DNA of 64,000 nt from an uncultured Prevotellaceae bacterium (GTDB taxonomy: Bacteria > Bacteroidota > Bacteroidia > Bacteroidales > Bacteroidaceae): positions 1 through 64,000 of the forward strand of contig CADAAR010000011.1 of NCBI GenBank assembly GCA_902785945.1, written 5' to 3'. The position numbers and the translations under genes are program-made. Shown in pieces: positions 8,428 to 19,274 of the stretch. Below the pieces are notes generated by a model, which did no database searches, was not told where the DNA came from, and saw nothing but the letters and a program-made list of their open reading frames with translations. Every line of letters begins with the position of its first letter. Position 1 is the first letter of the stretch.

Positions 8428-9345
8428 ATGGCAGAACATCATCATCACCATGAGATGCCCCAAAAGAGCAAGATTGAAGAGGCTCTGGGCAAGTACAACC
8501 TCGAGATAACAGACGAGGAAGTGAAGGAAGCAGTGAAGAAAATCATTGCAGAGAAAGTACCTCAGAACGATACACCCGAAGTGAAGCGTTTCATGTTCGG
8601 CAGCATCGAGCTGACAACCCTTACCACGCAGGACTCCGCAGAGAGTGTGCTGCAGCTGGTTGAGAAGGTCAACAAGTTCGCCAACGAATATCCGCAAATG
8701 CCTCATGTGGCCACTGTTGTCACCTACCCTCGCTTTACCAAACTGGTAAGTGAATCACTGGAAGTGGAGGGCGTGATTCCCACTTGCGTGAGTGGCGCTT
8801 TCCCCTCTTCTCAAGCCCTGATTGAGGTGAAGACCGTAGAAACAGGCTTAGCCATCCGCGACGGCGCTGAGAACGTGGATATCGTGATGCACGTGGGCGA
8901 GTTCCTTAGCGGCGATTACGAGACCGTTTGCGACGAAATCCAGCAGCAGAAGGAGACGTGTGGCGAAGTGCCCATGAAGGTCATCCTCGAAACTGGCGAC
9001 TTAGGCTCTTGCGCTAATATCAAGAAGGCTTCATTGCTGGCGATGTATTCTGGAGCTGATTATATCAAGACCTCTACAGGCAAGGAAAAGATCAGTGCAA
9101 CGCCAGAAGCAGCCTACGTTATGTGTCAGGCCATCAAGGAATACTACGATGAAACGGGCATAATGGTTGGTTTTAAGCCCGCTGGCGGCATTAATTCCGT
9201 GATGGATGCATTGATCTACTACACCATCGTAAAAGAGCTCCTGGGCGAAAAATGGCTCACCAACGAGCTGTTCCGTTTGGGTACCAGTCGACTGGCAAAC
9301 CTCTTGCTAAGCGAACTGACTGGCGTAGAAACGAAGTTCTTCTAA
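8428..9345 (+). CDS. deoC: Deoxyribose-phosphate aldolase
   Basis: Class I aldolase that cleaves 2-deoxyribose-5-phosphate to acetaldehyde and glyceraldehyde-3-phosphate in deoxynucleoside catabolism. The Schiff-base motif YIKTSTGKE and the second lysine motif VGFKPAGGI are present in the C-terminal half. At 305 aa it is longer than the short 220-260 aa bacterial forms because of an N-terminal extension of about 50 residues. That extension begins with a natural histidine run (MAEHHHHHEMPQ). It is the last gene of the run before a bidirectional terminator. Confidence 0.93.
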   Translation: MAEHHHHHEMPQKSKIEEALGKYNLEITDEEVKEAVKKIIAEKVPQNDTPEVKRFMFGSIELTTLTTQDSAESVLQLVEKVNKFANEYPQMPHVATVVTYPRFTKLVSESLEVEGVIPTCVSGAFPSSQALIEVKTVETGLAIRDGAENVDIVMHVGEFLSGDYETVCDEIQQQKETCGEVPMKVILETGDLGSCANIKKASLLAMYSGADYIKTSTGKEKISATPEAAYVMCQAIKEYYDETGIMVGFKPAGGINSVMDALIYYTIVKELLGEKWLTNELFRLGTSRLANLLLSELTGVETKFF

Positions 9346-9349
9346 ATAA

Positions 9350-9376
9350 AAAGCCCTCGCAGATTGCGAGGGCTTT
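9350..9376. terminator. Bidirectional rho-independent terminator, deoC / polyprenyl synthase
   Basis: AAAGCCCTCGCA (9350-9361), loop GAT, TGCGAGGGCTTT (9365-9376) form a perfect 12-bp stem ending in A/T tracts on both sides. It sits between two convergent genes. Confidence 0.9.
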
Positions 9377-9378
9377 CT

Positions 9379-10362
9379 TTATAATTTCCTTTGAATAACG
9401 TATTCAAGATAAGCGGAGAAGGCGTCTTTCAGCTCAGGTTTCACGCTTTCATCGATATATTTCTGAGCCTCTTTTGCAAACTCCTCCATCTTCCGCTCGG
9501 CATAATCGATACCACCGTATTGCTTCGTAAACTCCACTAACACAGCGATTTCGTCAGGATTGATCGTGCTCGCCTTTACCTTCTTGGCCAACGTCTGCAT
9601 AGCAGGCATATTGGTGTTATTCAATGCGTAAATAACAGGCAAAGTCAACTTTCCTTCAGTCATATCATTACCTGTTGGTTTACCAATTTCCTTTGAATCA
9701 TAATAATCGAAGATATCATCGCGAATCTGAAAAATCATACCGATATTATGTCCGAACTTTTTTGCTTTCTCAATCTCCTTTTCAGAAACGCCAACAGAAA
9801 GTGCTCCAAGCGCAGCGCACGACTCGAACAATACCGCCGTCTTCTTGTCAATCACCTGATAATAAACCTCTTCCGAGATTACTTGGTTCGAGATATTCGA
9901 AAGTTGAAGAATCTCACCTGCTGCGAGTGTTCGTCCAAGTTCTGCCAAATGTTGTACGATTCTATGATTATTCGAAAGAGCCACACGAAGCAATGCTGTG
10001 GAGAGGATATAATCGCCCACGAGTACGGCCACCTTATTATTATATGAAGCGTTCACCGAGGGTTGTCCTCTGCGCTCACTACTCTCATCGACCACATCGT
10101 CGTGAACAAGACTGGCCGTATGCAGCAATTCCAGTCCGAGAGCCGCATTCTGGGTCACATCTGAAACAGTTCCAAAGTTCTTTGCAGAGAGCAGAATCAG
10201 CATCGGACGCATGCGCTTTCCTCCTCTTTGACGGATATGAGAAAGTACCTGATCCAGCAGTCCTTCACCTTGCGACAAACTCTCGTTGAACAACCTCACA
10301 AAGTCGTTCATCTCACCCTCGATGGGCTTGCGTATGATTGACAAATAATCCATCTCACACAT
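9379..10362 (-). CDS. Trans-polyprenyl diphosphate synthase
   Basis: Chain-elongating prenyltransferase that condenses isopentenyl diphosphate units, probably for the menaquinone side chain. At 327 aa it has the usual length. Both Asp-rich Mg-binding motifs are present: HDDVVDESSERRGQPS (near residue 89) and IRDDIFDYYD (near 218), with GGKRMRP upstream. Product chain length cannot be read from the sequence. A TATTTTTG box on the minus strand is 12 bp before the ATG. Confidence 0.92.
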   Translation of the reverse strand: MCEMDYLSIIRKPIEGEMNDFVRLFNESLSQGEGLLDQVLSHIRQRGGKRMRPMLILLSAKNFGTVSDVTQNAALGLELLHTASLVHDDVVDESSERRGQPSVNASYNNKVAVLVGDYILSTALLRVALSNNHRIVQHLAELGRTLAAGEILQLSNISNQVISEEVYYQVIDKKTAVLFESCAALGALSVGVSEKEIEKAKKFGHNIGMIFQIRDDIFDYYDSKEIGKPTGNDMTEGKLTLPVIYALNNTNMPAMQTLAKKVKASTINPDEIAVLVEFTKQYGGIDYAERKMEEFAKEAQKYIDESVKPELKDAFSAYLEYVIQRKL

Positions 10363-10373
10363 ATTTTTCGATG

Positions 10374-10381
10374 CAAAAATA
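10374..10381 (-). promoter_or_regulatory. Putative promoter -7 box of the polyprenyl synthase
   Basis: The minus strand reads TATTTTTG, matching TAnnTTTG, 12 bp upstream of the ATG at 10362 in the 80-bp divergent spacer with polA. Confidence 0.45.
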
Positions 10382-10442
10382 GTAAAAATACATTGGATTT
10401 CAAAGAAAAATATGTAATTTTACACCGAAAATTAAGAAAGTT

Positions 10443-13208
10443 ATGCAGAAATTATTTCTTTTAGACGCGTATGCGCTCATTTATCGCAGTTATTATGCGT
10501 TCATCAAAAACCCTCGAATCAACTCGAAAGGTCTGAACACGAGTGCCATTATGGGCTTCCTGAATACCCTCAACGAGGTGCTTACTAAGGAAAAACCAAC
10601 CCATATCGGTGTAGCCTTTGATCCTCATGGTCCAACCTTCCGCAGCGAGGCTTTTCCGGAGTATAAGGCCCAGCGTGAAGAAACGCCAGAGGATATCCGC
10701 AAGGCTGTGCCCATCATCAAGGATCTGTTAAAGGCTTACCGTATCCCTATCTTGCAAGTGGATGGTTTTGAGGCTGATGACGTTATCGGAACATTGGCAA
10801 AAAAAGCCGGTTCCAACGGTATTGAGACCTATATGCTGACCCCAGATAAGGACTATGGACAGTTGGTAAGCGACAACGTGAAGATCTTTCGACCGCGTCA
10901 TGGAGGTGGTTATGAGACAATGGGACCTAAGGAGGTCTGTGAAAAATATGGCATTCCATCGACAGAATCGGTAATAGATCTGCTGGCGCTGATGGGTGAT
11001 TCGGCTGATAACTTCCCTGGATGTCCTGGTGTGGGTGAGAAAACGGCTGTGAAACTCATCAATGACTTCGGTTCCATCGAAGGGTTACTGGCCCGTTCGT
11101 CAGAAATCAAAGGCAAACTTCGCGAAAAAGTTGAGGAGCATGTTGAGGATATTAAGATGAGTTACTTCCTGGCGACCATTAAAACGGATGTGCCCATCGA
11201 ACTCGATATGGAAAATTTGAAACTCGTCGACCCTGATGAGAAAGAATTAGGTCGTCTGCTCTCTGAACTGGAGATGAAGTCGTTCGCAGACCGAGTTCTT
11301 AAAAAAAGCCAAAAACCGCAAATTCCCGTTAACGGACAACTCGATCTCTTTGCAGAATTTCCTGCCGACGGGGCGAATTTGAGCGAAAATTCGAGTTTTG
11401 AGAGCCTAAAAACAGTGACTCACGATTACAAACTCGTTGAAAATGAGGAAGATTTGCAGAAACTTCATGATTATTTCTTGACAAACGAAATTCTCAGTCT
11501 AGATACGGAAACCACTTCGACCTCACCGATTGATGCAGAATTGGTGGGTTTGAGCTTCGCGGTGAAGGAATTTGAGGCCTTCTACGTGCCGATTCCGGCA
11601 AATCGTGAAGAAGCATTGCGAATTGTTAATATCTTTAAAGACGTCTACGAGAACGAGCAGATTTTGAAAATCGGCCAGAATCTGAAGTACGACCTCGAGG
11701 TACTTCGCAACTATGACATCCATCTGGCAGGTCCGATGTGGGACACGATGATTGCTCACTACCTCATCCAACCCGAGTTGCATCACAACATGGACTACAT
11801 GGCTGAGATCTATCTAAACTATCAGACCATCCATATCGATGAGCTTATAGGTCCCAAGGGTAAAAACCAGAAATCGATGCGCGATCTCCTACCCTCTCAT
11901 GTCTACGAGTATGCAGCTGAAGATGCAGATATCACCCTGCGCCTGAAGAACAAGCTGGAACCCGAACTGAAGAAGTTCGAGTGCGAAGACCTCTTTTATA
12001 ATATCGAGATGCCTTTGATGCCTGTGCTCGCAGAGATGGAAATGAATGGTGTTTGTCTGGATACGGCATCGTTGGCAGAAACGTCAAAACAATTTACAGC
12101 TCGTATGAACGAGATTGAGGCACGGATCTATGAACTCGCTGGGGGACAATTTAATATTGCATCGCCTAAGCAAGTAGGTGAGATACTCTTCGACAAACTC
12201 AAGATTGTTGAGAAAGCCAAGAAGACCAAAACTGGCCAATACGTCACTTCTGAGGAGGTGCTTCAGCAGCTACGAAATAAGCATGAGATTGTGGCAGACA
12301 TTTTGGAACACAGAGGCTTAAAGAAACTCATCGGCACCTATATCGATGCTTTGCCTAAACTGATTAATCCTCGCACAGGTCATATCCATACCTCGTTTAA
12401 TCAGACTATTACTGCCACAGGACGCCTTTCAAGCAGCGATCCGAACTTGCAAAATATCCCCATCCGAGGTGAGGACGGTAAGGAAATCAGAAAGGCCTTT
12501 ATCCCTGAGCATGGTTGTCTGTTCTTTTCAGCAGACTATTCACAGATAGAATTGAGAGTTATGGCCCATCTCTCAAAGGATCCTCAGATGATAGAGGTCT
12601 TCAAGGAGGGCAAGGATCTCCACGCAGCCACAGCAGCGAATATCTATAAGAAACCTATCGAAGAAGTGACGCGCGATGAACGAACCAAATCGAAACGCGC
12701 CAACTTCGGTATCATCTATGGCATCACCGTCTTTGGTTTGGCAGAACGTCTGGATATCCCTCGCGATGAAGCCAAGATGCTGATTGATGGCTATTTCGCC
12801 ACCTTCCCACAGGTGCACGACTATATGGAGAAATCGAAGGAAGTGGCCCGTCAAAAGGGCTATGTCACTACCCTATTCGGACGTCGTCGCTATCTGCCAG
12901 ATATCAACTCACACAATGCCACAGTCCGTGGTTTTGCTGAGCGCAACGCCATCAATGCCCCCATTCAGGGCACTGCTGCTGATATCATTAAGGTGGCAAT
13001 GATTCATATCCACGAGCGTTTCAAAAAAGAGGGCATCAAGAGTAAGATGATTCTCCAAGTACACGACGAACTCAACTTCAGCGTCTATCCTGAGGAAAAA
13101 GAAAAGGTGGAGGCCATCGTCATCGAAGAGATGCAGAAAGCCTTCCCCTTAAGTGTCCCTCTTGTGGCTGATTCTGGCTTTGGAGAGAACTGGCTCGAAG
13201 CCCATTAA
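10443..13208 (+). CDS. polA: DNA polymerase I
   Basis: Repair and Okazaki-fragment polymerase (921 aa). Three domains are visible: a 5'-3' exonuclease (about residues 1-290, with GFEADDVIGTLA and the D-rich LLALMGDSADNFPG block), a 3'-5' exonuclease with an intact first motif (LSLDTETTSTSP, about 350) so proofreading is likely active, and a family A polymerase domain with DYSQIELR, RANFGIIYGI and QVHDELNF. It is followed by its own terminator. Confidence 0.97.
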   Translation: MQKLFLLDAYALIYRSYYAFIKNPRINSKGLNTSAIMGFLNTLNEVLTKEKPTHIGVAFDPHGPTFRSEAFPEYKAQREETPEDIRKAVPIIKDLLKAYRIPILQVDGFEADDVIGTLAKKAGSNGIETYMLTPDKDYGQLVSDNVKIFRPRHGGGYETMGPKEVCEKYGIPSTESVIDLLALMGDSADNFPGCPGVGEKTAVKLINDFGSIEGLLARSSEIKGKLREKVEEHVEDIKMSYFLATIKTDVPIELDMENLKLVDPDEKELGRLLSELEMKSFADRVLKKSQKPQIPVNGQLDLFAEFPADGANLSENSSFESLKTVTHDYKLVENEEDLQKLHDYFLTNEILSLDTETTSTSPIDAELVGLSFAVKEFEAFYVPIPANREEALRIVNIFKDVYENEQILKIGQNLKYDLEVLRNYDIHLAGPMWDTMIAHYLIQPELHHNMDYMAEIYLNYQTIHIDELIGPKGKNQKSMRDLLPSHVYEYAAEDADITLRLKNKLEPELKKFECEDLFYNIEMPLMPVLAEMEMNGVCLDTASLAETSKQFTARMNEIEARIYELAGGQFNIASPKQVGEILFDKLKIVEKAKKTKTGQYVTSEEVLQQLRNKHEIVADILEHRGLKKLIGTYIDALPKLINPRTGHIHTSFNQTITATGRLSSSDPNLQNIPIRGEDGKEIRKAFIPEHGCLFFSADYSQIELRVMAHLSKDPQMIEVFKEGKDLHAATAANIYKKPIEEVTRDERTKSKRANFGIIYGITVFGLAERLDIPRDEAKMLIDGYFATFPQVHDYMEKSKEVARQKGYVTTLFGRRRYLPDINSHNATVRGFAERNAINAPIQGTAADIIKVAMIHIHERFKKEGIKSKMILQVHDELNFSVYPEEKEKVEAIVIEEMQKAFPLSVPLVADSGFGENWLEAH

Positions 13209-13213
13209 ATAAG

Positions 13214-13241
13214 AAAGGTCAGGCGATAAAACCTGACCTTT
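13214..13241. terminator. Terminator between polA and the GIN-domain lipoprotein
   Basis: AAAGGTCAGG (13214-13223) and CCTGACCTTT (13232-13241) form a perfect 10-bp stem with an 8-nt loop and flanking A/T tracts. It lies between convergent genes, so it probably works in both directions. Confidence 0.88.
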
Positions 13242-13244
13242 TAT

Positions 13245-13976
13245 TTATATTTCATTGATGCCGCCTGTCATGTTGTGATGCAGGTCTTTCTTTTCTGGAT
13301 GGCCTGCATAATTGAGGCTTCCAACACCTGTAACACGTCCGTTGATATAGTCTGAAGCGAAACAATCGATGCCCCCTACTCCACTCACTTTGGCTTTCAC
13401 ATCGCGGGCCTTCATTTCCTGAGCGTGGATGCCACCTACGCCAGAACAAGAGTATTCAGCCTCATCCGTCTGACCATCGATATTAATGCTGCCTACACCA
13501 CTGCACGAAACATCGATCTTCTTAGCGTTGATTTGGTTCAACTCGAACGAGCCTACGCCAGAATTGATAACCTTGAATTCACCAGTATTCAGACTGTCAA
13601 GATGGATATCAGCAGCACCCGAATTCCTTATTTCACTGAGGTTGGGTGTGTAGATGATAATCATCACGTCGTTCGCACTCATATTCACGCTCTTCTTAGT
13701 GTAATTGATATTCAACTTACCGTCTTTGTTCTCAAACTCAAAGTACTCGATATAGTTCTCAGGAGCAGAGAGTGTCACACGACTCTGATTGCTCTGCACC
13801 AACTGAATCGTACCTACCACATGGTTGTCGACCTTGTCAAAAGCAGCCTGCGGATACTTCGCCTTGACAATTTTTTCACTGGGTTCGACAATATCACCAC
13901 CCTCACCAATTTTCACATTACATCCATTTACTGAAAGTAACACTGCCAACAACGATAATAACAAATAAGTCTTCAT
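13245..13976 (-). CDS. GIN-domain (DUF2807) lipoprotein
   Basis: Cell-envelope protein of the head-GIN/DUF2807 type, a repetitive beta-solenoid fold common in Bacteroidetes; function unknown. The 243-aa product has a lipoprotein signal peptide ending in LSVNGC (Cys about residue 19). It has repeated short motifs of the kind SGVGSI, SGVGGI and TGVGSL through the C-terminal half, typical of the family. The acidic residues directly after the Cys are few, so inner or outer membrane sorting cannot be judged. Confidence 0.82.
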   Translation of the reverse strand: MKTYLLLSLLAVLLSVNGCNVKIGEGGDIVEPSEKIVKAKYPQAAFDKVDNHVVGTIQLVQSNQSRVTLSAPENYIEYFEFENKDGKLNINYTKKSVNMSANDVMIIIYTPNLSEIRNSGAADIHLDSLNTGEFKVINSGVGSFELNQINAKKIDVSCSGVGSINIDGQTDEAEYSCSGVGGIHAQEMKARDVKAKVSGVGGIDCFASDYINGRVTGVGSLNYAGHPEKKDLHHNMTGGINEI

Positions 13977-14057
13977 ATTCTTTCTCTTTTTTGGGTTTCA
14001 CTTTGTCTGTTTGACGCACAAACGATGCAAAAAGTTGCAAAGATAGAAATAATTTCG

Positions 14058-14065
14058 TACCTTTG
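14058..14065 (+). promoter_or_regulatory. Putative promoter -7 box of the ychF-lgt operon
   Basis: TACCTTTG, the strongest form of the Bacteroidetes -7 box, is 28 bp before the ychF ATG. Confidence 0.65.
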
Positions 14066-14093
14066 CACCCGAAATAAACGTTTATAGAAGAAA

Positions 14094-15194
14094 ATGGCAT
14101 TAAAATGTGGTATTGTAGGACTGCCGAATGTGGGCAAGTCCACCTTGTTTAACTGCCTCTCGAGTGCAAAGGCACAGGCAGCAAACTTTCCGTTTTGTAC
14201 GATTGAGCCCAACGTGGGTGTGATCACCGTTCCCGATGAGCGTCTGACAAAACTCGCAGAACTCGTTCATCCAGGCCGTATCGTACCTGCAACTTGTGAA
14301 ATCGTAGATATCGCTGGCCTCGTGAAGGGCGCTTCAAAGGGCGAAGGCTTGGGCAATAAGTTCTTGGGAAATATCCGCGAAACGGATGCAATTATTCATG
14401 TGTTGCGCTGTTTCGAGGACGAGAATATCACCCACGTAGACGGCACCATCGACCCCATCCGCGACAAGGAAATCATCGATACGGAGCTGCAATTGAAGGA
14501 CCTCGAGACCATCGAGAGCCGTCTCGCCAAGACAGAGAAGGCAGCTGCTGCTGGTAATAAGGATGCGAAGATAGAAGTAACGGTGCTGAAAGCCTATAAA
14601 GAGGTGCTGGAACAGGGTAAGAACGCCCGTATCGTGGAGTTCGAATCGAAAGACGAGCAGGATTGTGCCCGTAATCTCTTCCTGCTGACATCGAAGCCTG
14701 TGCTCTATGTCTGCAACGTGGGCGAGGCCGATGCCAAAGACGGTAACGACTTCACCAAGAAAGTAGAGGCGCTGGCCAAGGAAGAAGGCGCTGAGACAAT
14801 GATCATCGCTGCCAAGACAGAAGAGGATATCGCAGAACTTGAGAGCTACGAGGATAAGCAGATGTTCCTTGAGGAATTGGGCCTCGAAGAGAGTGGTGTG
14901 AATCGCCTGATTAAAAAGGCTTACGCTCTGCTGAATCTCGAAACGTTCATCACTGCTGGTGAAATGGAGGTGAAGGCCTGGACATATAAGAAAGGTTGGA
15001 AGGCGCCTCAGTGTGCTGGTGTCATCCACACCGACTTCGAAAAGGGCTTTATCCGTGCAGAGGTCATCAAGTACGACGACTATATCCAGTATGGCTCTGA
15101 AGCAGCTGTCCGCGAGGCCGGAAAACTCGCTGTCGAGGGCAAGGACTACATCGTCCAGGACGGTGATATCATGCACTTTAGATTCAACGTATAA
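14094..15194 (+). CDS. ychF: Ribosome-binding ATPase YchF
   Basis: Obg-family P-loop NTPase that prefers ATP and associates with the ribosome. At 366 aa it has the family length. Walker [10 protein letters not shown] is at residues 8-16, the [17 protein letters not shown] switch block follows near 68-84, and the C-terminal TGS domain is present ([17 protein letters not shown] end, here [14 protein letters not shown]). It is the first gene of an operon with lgt and a TonB-C protein; the gap to lgt is 3 bp. Confidence 0.96.
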   Translation: MALKCGIVGLPNVGKSTLFNCLSSAKAQAANFPFCTIEPNVGVITVPDERLTKLAELVHPGRIVPATCEIVDIAGLVKGASKGEGLGNKFLGNIRETDAIIHVLRCFEDENITHVDGTIDPIRDKEIIDTELQLKDLETIESRLAKTEKAAAAGNKDAKIEVTVLKAYKEVLEQGKNARIVEFESKDEQDCARNLFLLTSKPVLYVCNVGEADAKDGNDFTKKVEALAKEEGAETMIIAAKTEEDIAELESYEDKQMFLEELGLEESGVNRLIKKAYALLNLETFITAGEMEVKAWTYKKGWKAPQCAGVIHTDFEKGFIRAEVIKYDDYIQYGSEAAVREAGKLAVEGKDYIVQDGDIMHFRFNV

Positions 15195-15197
15195 GCT

Positions 15198-16052
15198 ATG
15201 ATAGACTTGCTGAATTTTATCGTCTGGAATCCGGACTTGGTGGCATTCCGCTTGTCGTTCATTGTGGTGCGCTGGTATGGGCTGATGTGGATCATCGGTT
15301 TGGCATTAGCTTATTTCGTAGTAAAGCGCCTTTACAAAGAACAGAAGATTAAAGACGAGCTCTTCGATCCCCTCTTCATCTACTGTTTTTTCGGCATCTT
15401 AATTGGTGCTCGTCTGGGCCATTGTCTCTTCTATCAGCCACAAGACTTTCTGACCTCGTGGCAAGGCATTGTGGAAATGTTGCTGCCTATCCACATCGGC
15501 AATAACGGAAGCTGGTGGGGCGAGACATTTGGCTTCTTCCCAACAGGTTATGCTGGCCTGGCCTCGCATGGTGGAACCTTAGGTCTGATGATTGCTCTCT
15601 GGCTCTATGTCCGCAAAACGAAACTCAGCATCTGGACGGTACTCGACAATATCGCCATCGCTACAGGAACAACGGCCTGCTTCATCCGCTTGGGCAACCT
15701 GATGAACTCAGAGATTATCGGTAAGATTACAGACGTTCCCTGGGCCTTTATCTTCGAGAAGGTCGATTCTATGCCTCGCCATCCTGGCCAGCTCTACGAA
15801 GCTATCGCCTACGCCCTACTCTTCTTTATCATGTGGGCGCTCCACAAGAAGATGCCTGAGAAGATCGGCACAGGCTGGTATTTCGGCTTCTGTCTGACCT
15901 ATATCTTCACCTTCCGCTTCCTTATCGAGTACACCAAGGAAATCCAGGAAGCCTTCGAGGCCACTCTCCCACTCGACATGGGACAAATCCTCTCGATTCC
16001 CTTTATCATCATTGGTGTCTATTGTATGATAAGAGCCAAGAAAGTAGCTTAA
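15198..16052 (+). CDS. lgt: Prolipoprotein diacylglyceryl transferase
   Basis: Inner-membrane enzyme that attaches diacylglycerol from phosphatidylglycerol to the lipobox cysteine, the first step of lipoprotein maturation. The 284-aa protein has about seven hydrophobic helices, the ASHGGTLG motif (HGG near residue 130) and the family signature [12 protein letters not shown]. Many lipoproteins in this window depend on it. It lies 3 bp after ychF and 6 bp before the TonB-C gene. Confidence 0.95.
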   Translation: MIDLLNFIVWNPDLVAFRLSFIVVRWYGLMWIIGLALAYFVVKRLYKEQKIKDELFDPLFIYCFFGILIGARLGHCLFYQPQDFLTSWQGIVEMLLPIHIGNNGSWWGETFGFFPTGYAGLASHGGTLGLMIALWLYVRKTKLSIWTVLDNIAIATGTTACFIRLGNLMNSEIIGKITDVPWAFIFEKVDSMPRHPGQLYEAIAYALLFFIMWALHKKMPEKIGTGWYFGFCLTYIFTFRFLIEYTKEIQEAFEATLPLDMGQILSIPFIIIGVYCMIRAKKVA

Positions 16053-16058
16053 AAGAAT

Positions 16059-16556
16059 ATGAAAAGAGCGTTTATTTCCATCCTGCTTGCAGCCCTGACG
16101 GTGGGTGCAGTAGCACAAAACGCAGACAGCATTCGCGTTGAAAACAACACGATAGGAACGAATATTTATTACGGTGAATATGAGAATTCTCCCCAATTCC
16201 CTGGCGGGAAGAAAGCGCTGATGCAATTTCTCGATAAGAATGTGCAGTATCCTGATGCAGCGCATGACTACGCAGTTGAGGGACAAGTGATCATGACTTT
16301 CTTTGTCAACGAAGACGGCTCATTATCAGACATTTCCGCCCGCGACTGCAAGATAAACCGCTTCAATACAACTAAGTTCTCGCAGGAGACGGAATCCAAG
16401 CAGAAAGAGTTGAAGGAGCAATTCGCCAAACTCTTCGCCAAGGAGGCCTATCGCGTCATTAAGAAGATGCCGAAATGGGTTCCTGGTAAGCAAAATGGAA
16501 AAATCTCACGGTTGAGATATAACATCCGCATCGACTTTATCAATCCCTACAAATAA
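16059..16556 (+). CDS. Secreted TonB C-terminal domain protein
   Basis: The 165-aa protein has a signal peptide (MKRAFISILLAALTVGAVAQ) and a TonB-C-like domain (FPGGKKALMQFL, then VEGQVIMTFFVNEDGSL, then a KKMPKWVPGKQNGK end). Classical TonB proteins have an N-terminal membrane anchor and a proline-rich spacer; this one has neither, so it is a periplasmic stand-alone TonB-C protein of unknown role. It is the last gene of the ychF operon before a terminator. Confidence 0.8.
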   Translation: MKRAFISILLAALTVGAVAQNADSIRVENNTIGTNIYYGEYENSPQFPGGKKALMQFLDKNVQYPDAAHDYAVEGQVIMTFFVNEDGSLSDISARDCKINRFNTTKFSQETESKQKELKEQFAKLFAKEAYRVIKKMPKWVPGKQNGKISRLRYNIRIDFINPYK

Positions 16557-16574
16557 TAAGCGTCAAGTAACAAA

Positions 16575-16616
16575 AAAATAAGCGCCACTTCTCATTTGGG
16601 AAATGGCGCTTATTTT
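16575..16616. terminator. Bidirectional terminator, TonB-C gene / mutS
   Basis: AAAATAAGCGCCA (16575-16587) and TGGCGCTTATTTT (16604-16616) form a perfect 13-bp stem. It lies between convergent genes with A/T tracts on both arms. Confidence 0.9.
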
Positions 16617-16630
16617 GTGATAAGATACAC

Positions 16631-19249
16631 TTATTTGCCAGAGACGATTTTCTTGATGTCGTTAAGCTTATTGAGGGCTTCGAGGGGCGTGAGATTGTTC
16701 ACATCGAGGCCCAGGATTTCATCGCGAACCTGGCAAAGCACGGGATCATCAAGCTGGAAGAACGAGAGCTGCATACCTTCGCGAGAAGCGGCGATTTCTG
16801 CTGTGGGCTTACCAACGCTGCCTACGGAAGCATTTTCGGCCTCCAGCTGCTTTAAAATCACGTTAGCACGCTTCACGATTGAGCGAGGCATACCCGCAAT
16901 CTCTGCCACATGGATACCAAACGAGTGCTCACTCCCACCCCGCTCTAATTTACGCAGGAAAATCACCTTGCCATCAACCTCCTTTACTGAGACATTATAG
17001 TTCTTGATGCGAGAGAAATTTTTCTCCATCTCGTTCAGTTCGTGATAGTGCGTTGCAAAGAGCGTACGAGGATGACCTTTGGCATTCTCATGAAGATACT
17101 CCACAATCGCCCAAGCGATGGAAATACCATCATAGGTGCTAGTTCCTCGTCCTAATTCATCGAAGAGCACCAGCGAACGGGAAGACACATTATTAAGGAT
17201 ATTCGAAGCCTCCGTCATTTCCACCATAAAGGTAGATTCTCCCAAGGAAATATTGTCTGAGGCTCCCACACGGGTGAATATCTTATCCACGAGACCGATT
17301 CTCGCGGCCTCTGCGGGCACGAAACAACCTATTTGGGCGAGTAGTACTATCAGCGCCGTTTGACGCAACAGCGCCGATTTACCAGCCATATTCGGACCAG
17401 TAATAATGATAATCTGCTGGCGCTCATTGTCGAGCAGGATATCATTAGGCACATAACGCTCCCCAAGAGGCAGCTCTTTCTCAATCACAGGATGACGGCC
17501 TTGATTGATATCGATGACCTCCGTAGAATCAATTACAGGACGTACATATTTATTCTCCTCAGCAGCCTTCGCAAAGCTCAGCAGGCAATCGAGATGGGCG
17601 ATGATGTTCGCATTGATCTGAATCTGCGGGATATACTCCTGCATGCCCAGAATCAGGTCATTGAAGAGTTTGGCCTCCAACGACAGAATCTTATCCTCAG
17701 CGCCCAAAATCTTCTCTTCGTATTCTTTCAGTTCCTGCGTGATATAGCGCTCCGCCTGAGCCAGCGTTTGCTTGCGCACCCACTCTGCTGGCACCTGATC
17801 CTTATAGGTATTGCGCACTTCGAGGTAATAACCAAACACATTGTTATAGCCTATCTTCAGCGAGGAAATACCTGTTTCTGCAGCCTCGCGCTCCTGAATT
17901 TTCAGCAGATAATCCTTTCCGCTATAAGCAATACTTCGCAATTCGTCGAGTTCTGCATTCACCCCGTCGCGAATCACGCCTCCCTTGGCTACTAATTGTG
18001 GTGGATCATTCTGGATTTCCTTTTCAATTCTGTCGCGCAGGGTCTCACAAAGATTCAACTGCTCCCCTACCCGTTTTAAGGCCTCATTGTCTGCATATTG
18101 ACAGGCGGTCTTGATGGGCTGGATGGCTTGCAGAGCCGTCTTTAATTGCACCACTTCACGAGGCGATACGCGACCTACTGCCACTTTCGAGATGATACGT
18201 TCCAAATCGCCAATGCGATGAATCTGCTCATCGATACACTGACGGAAATCGGGCTCGCGATAGTAATACTCCACGATGTCCAAGCGCTCGTTGATGGGCT
18301 TTTCATCTTTCAGAGGAAACACCAACCAGCGACGCAGCAGTCGGCCTCCCATAGGGCTCACCGTCTTGTCGATGACATCCAACAGAGACTTGCCATCATC
18401 CTGCATCGGATGAAGCAATTCCAGACTGCGGATCGTGAACTTATCCAGTCGTACATATCTATCTTCTTCGATACGCGAGATAGATGTGATATGTCCTATC
18501 TGTGTATGCTGTGTCTGTTCGAGATATTGCAAGATGGCGCCAGAGGCAATAACACCGTTTTGAAGATGATCGACACCAAAGCCCTTGAGGTTCTTCACGT
18601 GGAAATGTTTCAGCAGCTTTTGTCTGGCTGTCTGGTCTGTAAACACCCAGTCATCGAGTTCGAAAGTAAAAAACTTATTGCCAAACCTCTGCTCAAACTG
18701 TTGCTTCTTGCCTCGCTCAAAGAGCACTTCCTTAGGCGAGAAATTCGCCAGCAGTTTCTCTACATAATCGACAGTACCCTCACCCGTCAGAAACTCTCCA
18801 GTGGAGATATCCAAGAAAGCGACACCACAAGCCACTTTTCCGAAATGCACAGCAGCCAGGAAGTTGTTCTCCTTATAGTTCAGCACATTGTCAGAAAGCG
18901 CCACACCAGGCGTCACCAGTTCCGTGATGCCTCGCTTGACGAGCTTCTTCGTGAGTTTGGGGTCTTCGAGCTGGTCGCAGATGGCCACACGTTTACCAGC
19001 TCTGACGAGTTTTGGCAGATAGGTATCAAGAGCGTGATGGGGGAAACCAGCCATCTCGTCGCCCTTGTTGTAACCGTTATTCCTGTGTGTCAGTGTGATA
19101 CCAAGAATCTTCGCAGCCGTTACAGCATCCTCGCAATAGGTCTCGTAGAAGTCGCCACAACGGAACAGCAGCACCGCATCTGGGTGCTTCGCCTTCAGGT
19201 CGAAGAACTGCTTCATCATCGGGGTAAGTTCCCCGTCTTTCTTTGCCAT
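16631..19249 (-). CDS. mutS: DNA mismatch repair protein MutS
   Basis: Mismatch-recognition ATPase (872 aa, MutS1 type). The N-terminal mismatch-binding domain begins [21 protein letters not shown]. The family-typical Phe-x-Glu is in the CGDFYETY block near residue 33. The C-terminal ATPase has Walker [14 protein letters not shown] and the [14 protein letters not shown] block. A TAACTTTG box on the minus strand is 25 bp before the ATG. The large open frame on the opposite strand is a shadow. Confidence 0.96.
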   Translation of the reverse strand: MAKKDGELTPMMKQFFDLKAKHPDAVLLFRCGDFYETYCEDAVTAAKILGITLTHRNNGYNKGDEMAGFPHHALDTYLPKLVRAGKRVAICDQLEDPKLTKKLVKRGITELVTPGVALSDNVLNYKENNFLAAVHFGKVACGVAFLDISTGEFLTGEGTVDYVEKLLANFSPKEVLFERGKKQQFEQRFGNKFFTFELDDWVFTDQTARQKLLKHFHVKNLKGFGVDHLQNGVIASGAILQYLEQTQHTQIGHITSISRIEEDRYVRLDKFTIRSLELLHPMQDDGKSLLDVIDKTVSPMGGRLLRRWLVFPLKDEKPINERLDIVEYYYREPDFRQCIDEQIHRIGDLERIISKVAVGRVSPREVVQLKTALQAIQPIKTACQYADNEALKRVGEQLNLCETLRDRIEKEIQNDPPQLVAKGGVIRDGVNAELDELRSIAYSGKDYLLKIQEREAAETGISSLKIGYNNVFGYYLEVRNTYKDQVPAEWVRKQTLAQAERYITQELKEYEEKILGAEDKILSLEAKLFNDLILGMQEYIPQIQINANIIAHLDCLLSFAKAAEENKYVRPVIDSTEVIDINQGRHPVIEKELPLGERYVPNDILLDNERQQIIIITGPNMAGKSALLRQTALIVLLAQIGCFVPAEAARIGLVDKIFTRVGASDNISLGESTFMVEMTEASNILNNVSSRSLVLFDELGRGTSTYDGISIAWAIVEYLHENAKGHPRTLFATHYHELNEMEKNFSRIKNYNVSVKEVDGKVIFLRKLERGGSEHSFGIHVAEIAGMPRSIVKRANVILKQLEAENASVGSVGKPTAEIAASREGMQLSFFQLDDPVLCQVRDEILGLDVNNLTPLEALNKLNDIKKIVSGK

Positions 19250-19274
19250 CTTTTCTCTTTCTTTATTTGAGCGA

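Noticed and set aside
18594..18609. A TTCTTCACGTGGAAAT sequence resembling parS
   Set aside because: Only the central CACGTG matches well. Several outer positions differ from TGTTNCACGTGAAACA, and it lies inside mutS.
18146..19270. A 374-aa open frame on the plus strand
   Set aside because: It lies entirely opposite mutS, which has all expected motifs. The translation shows no domain and has the composition of an antisense shadow.
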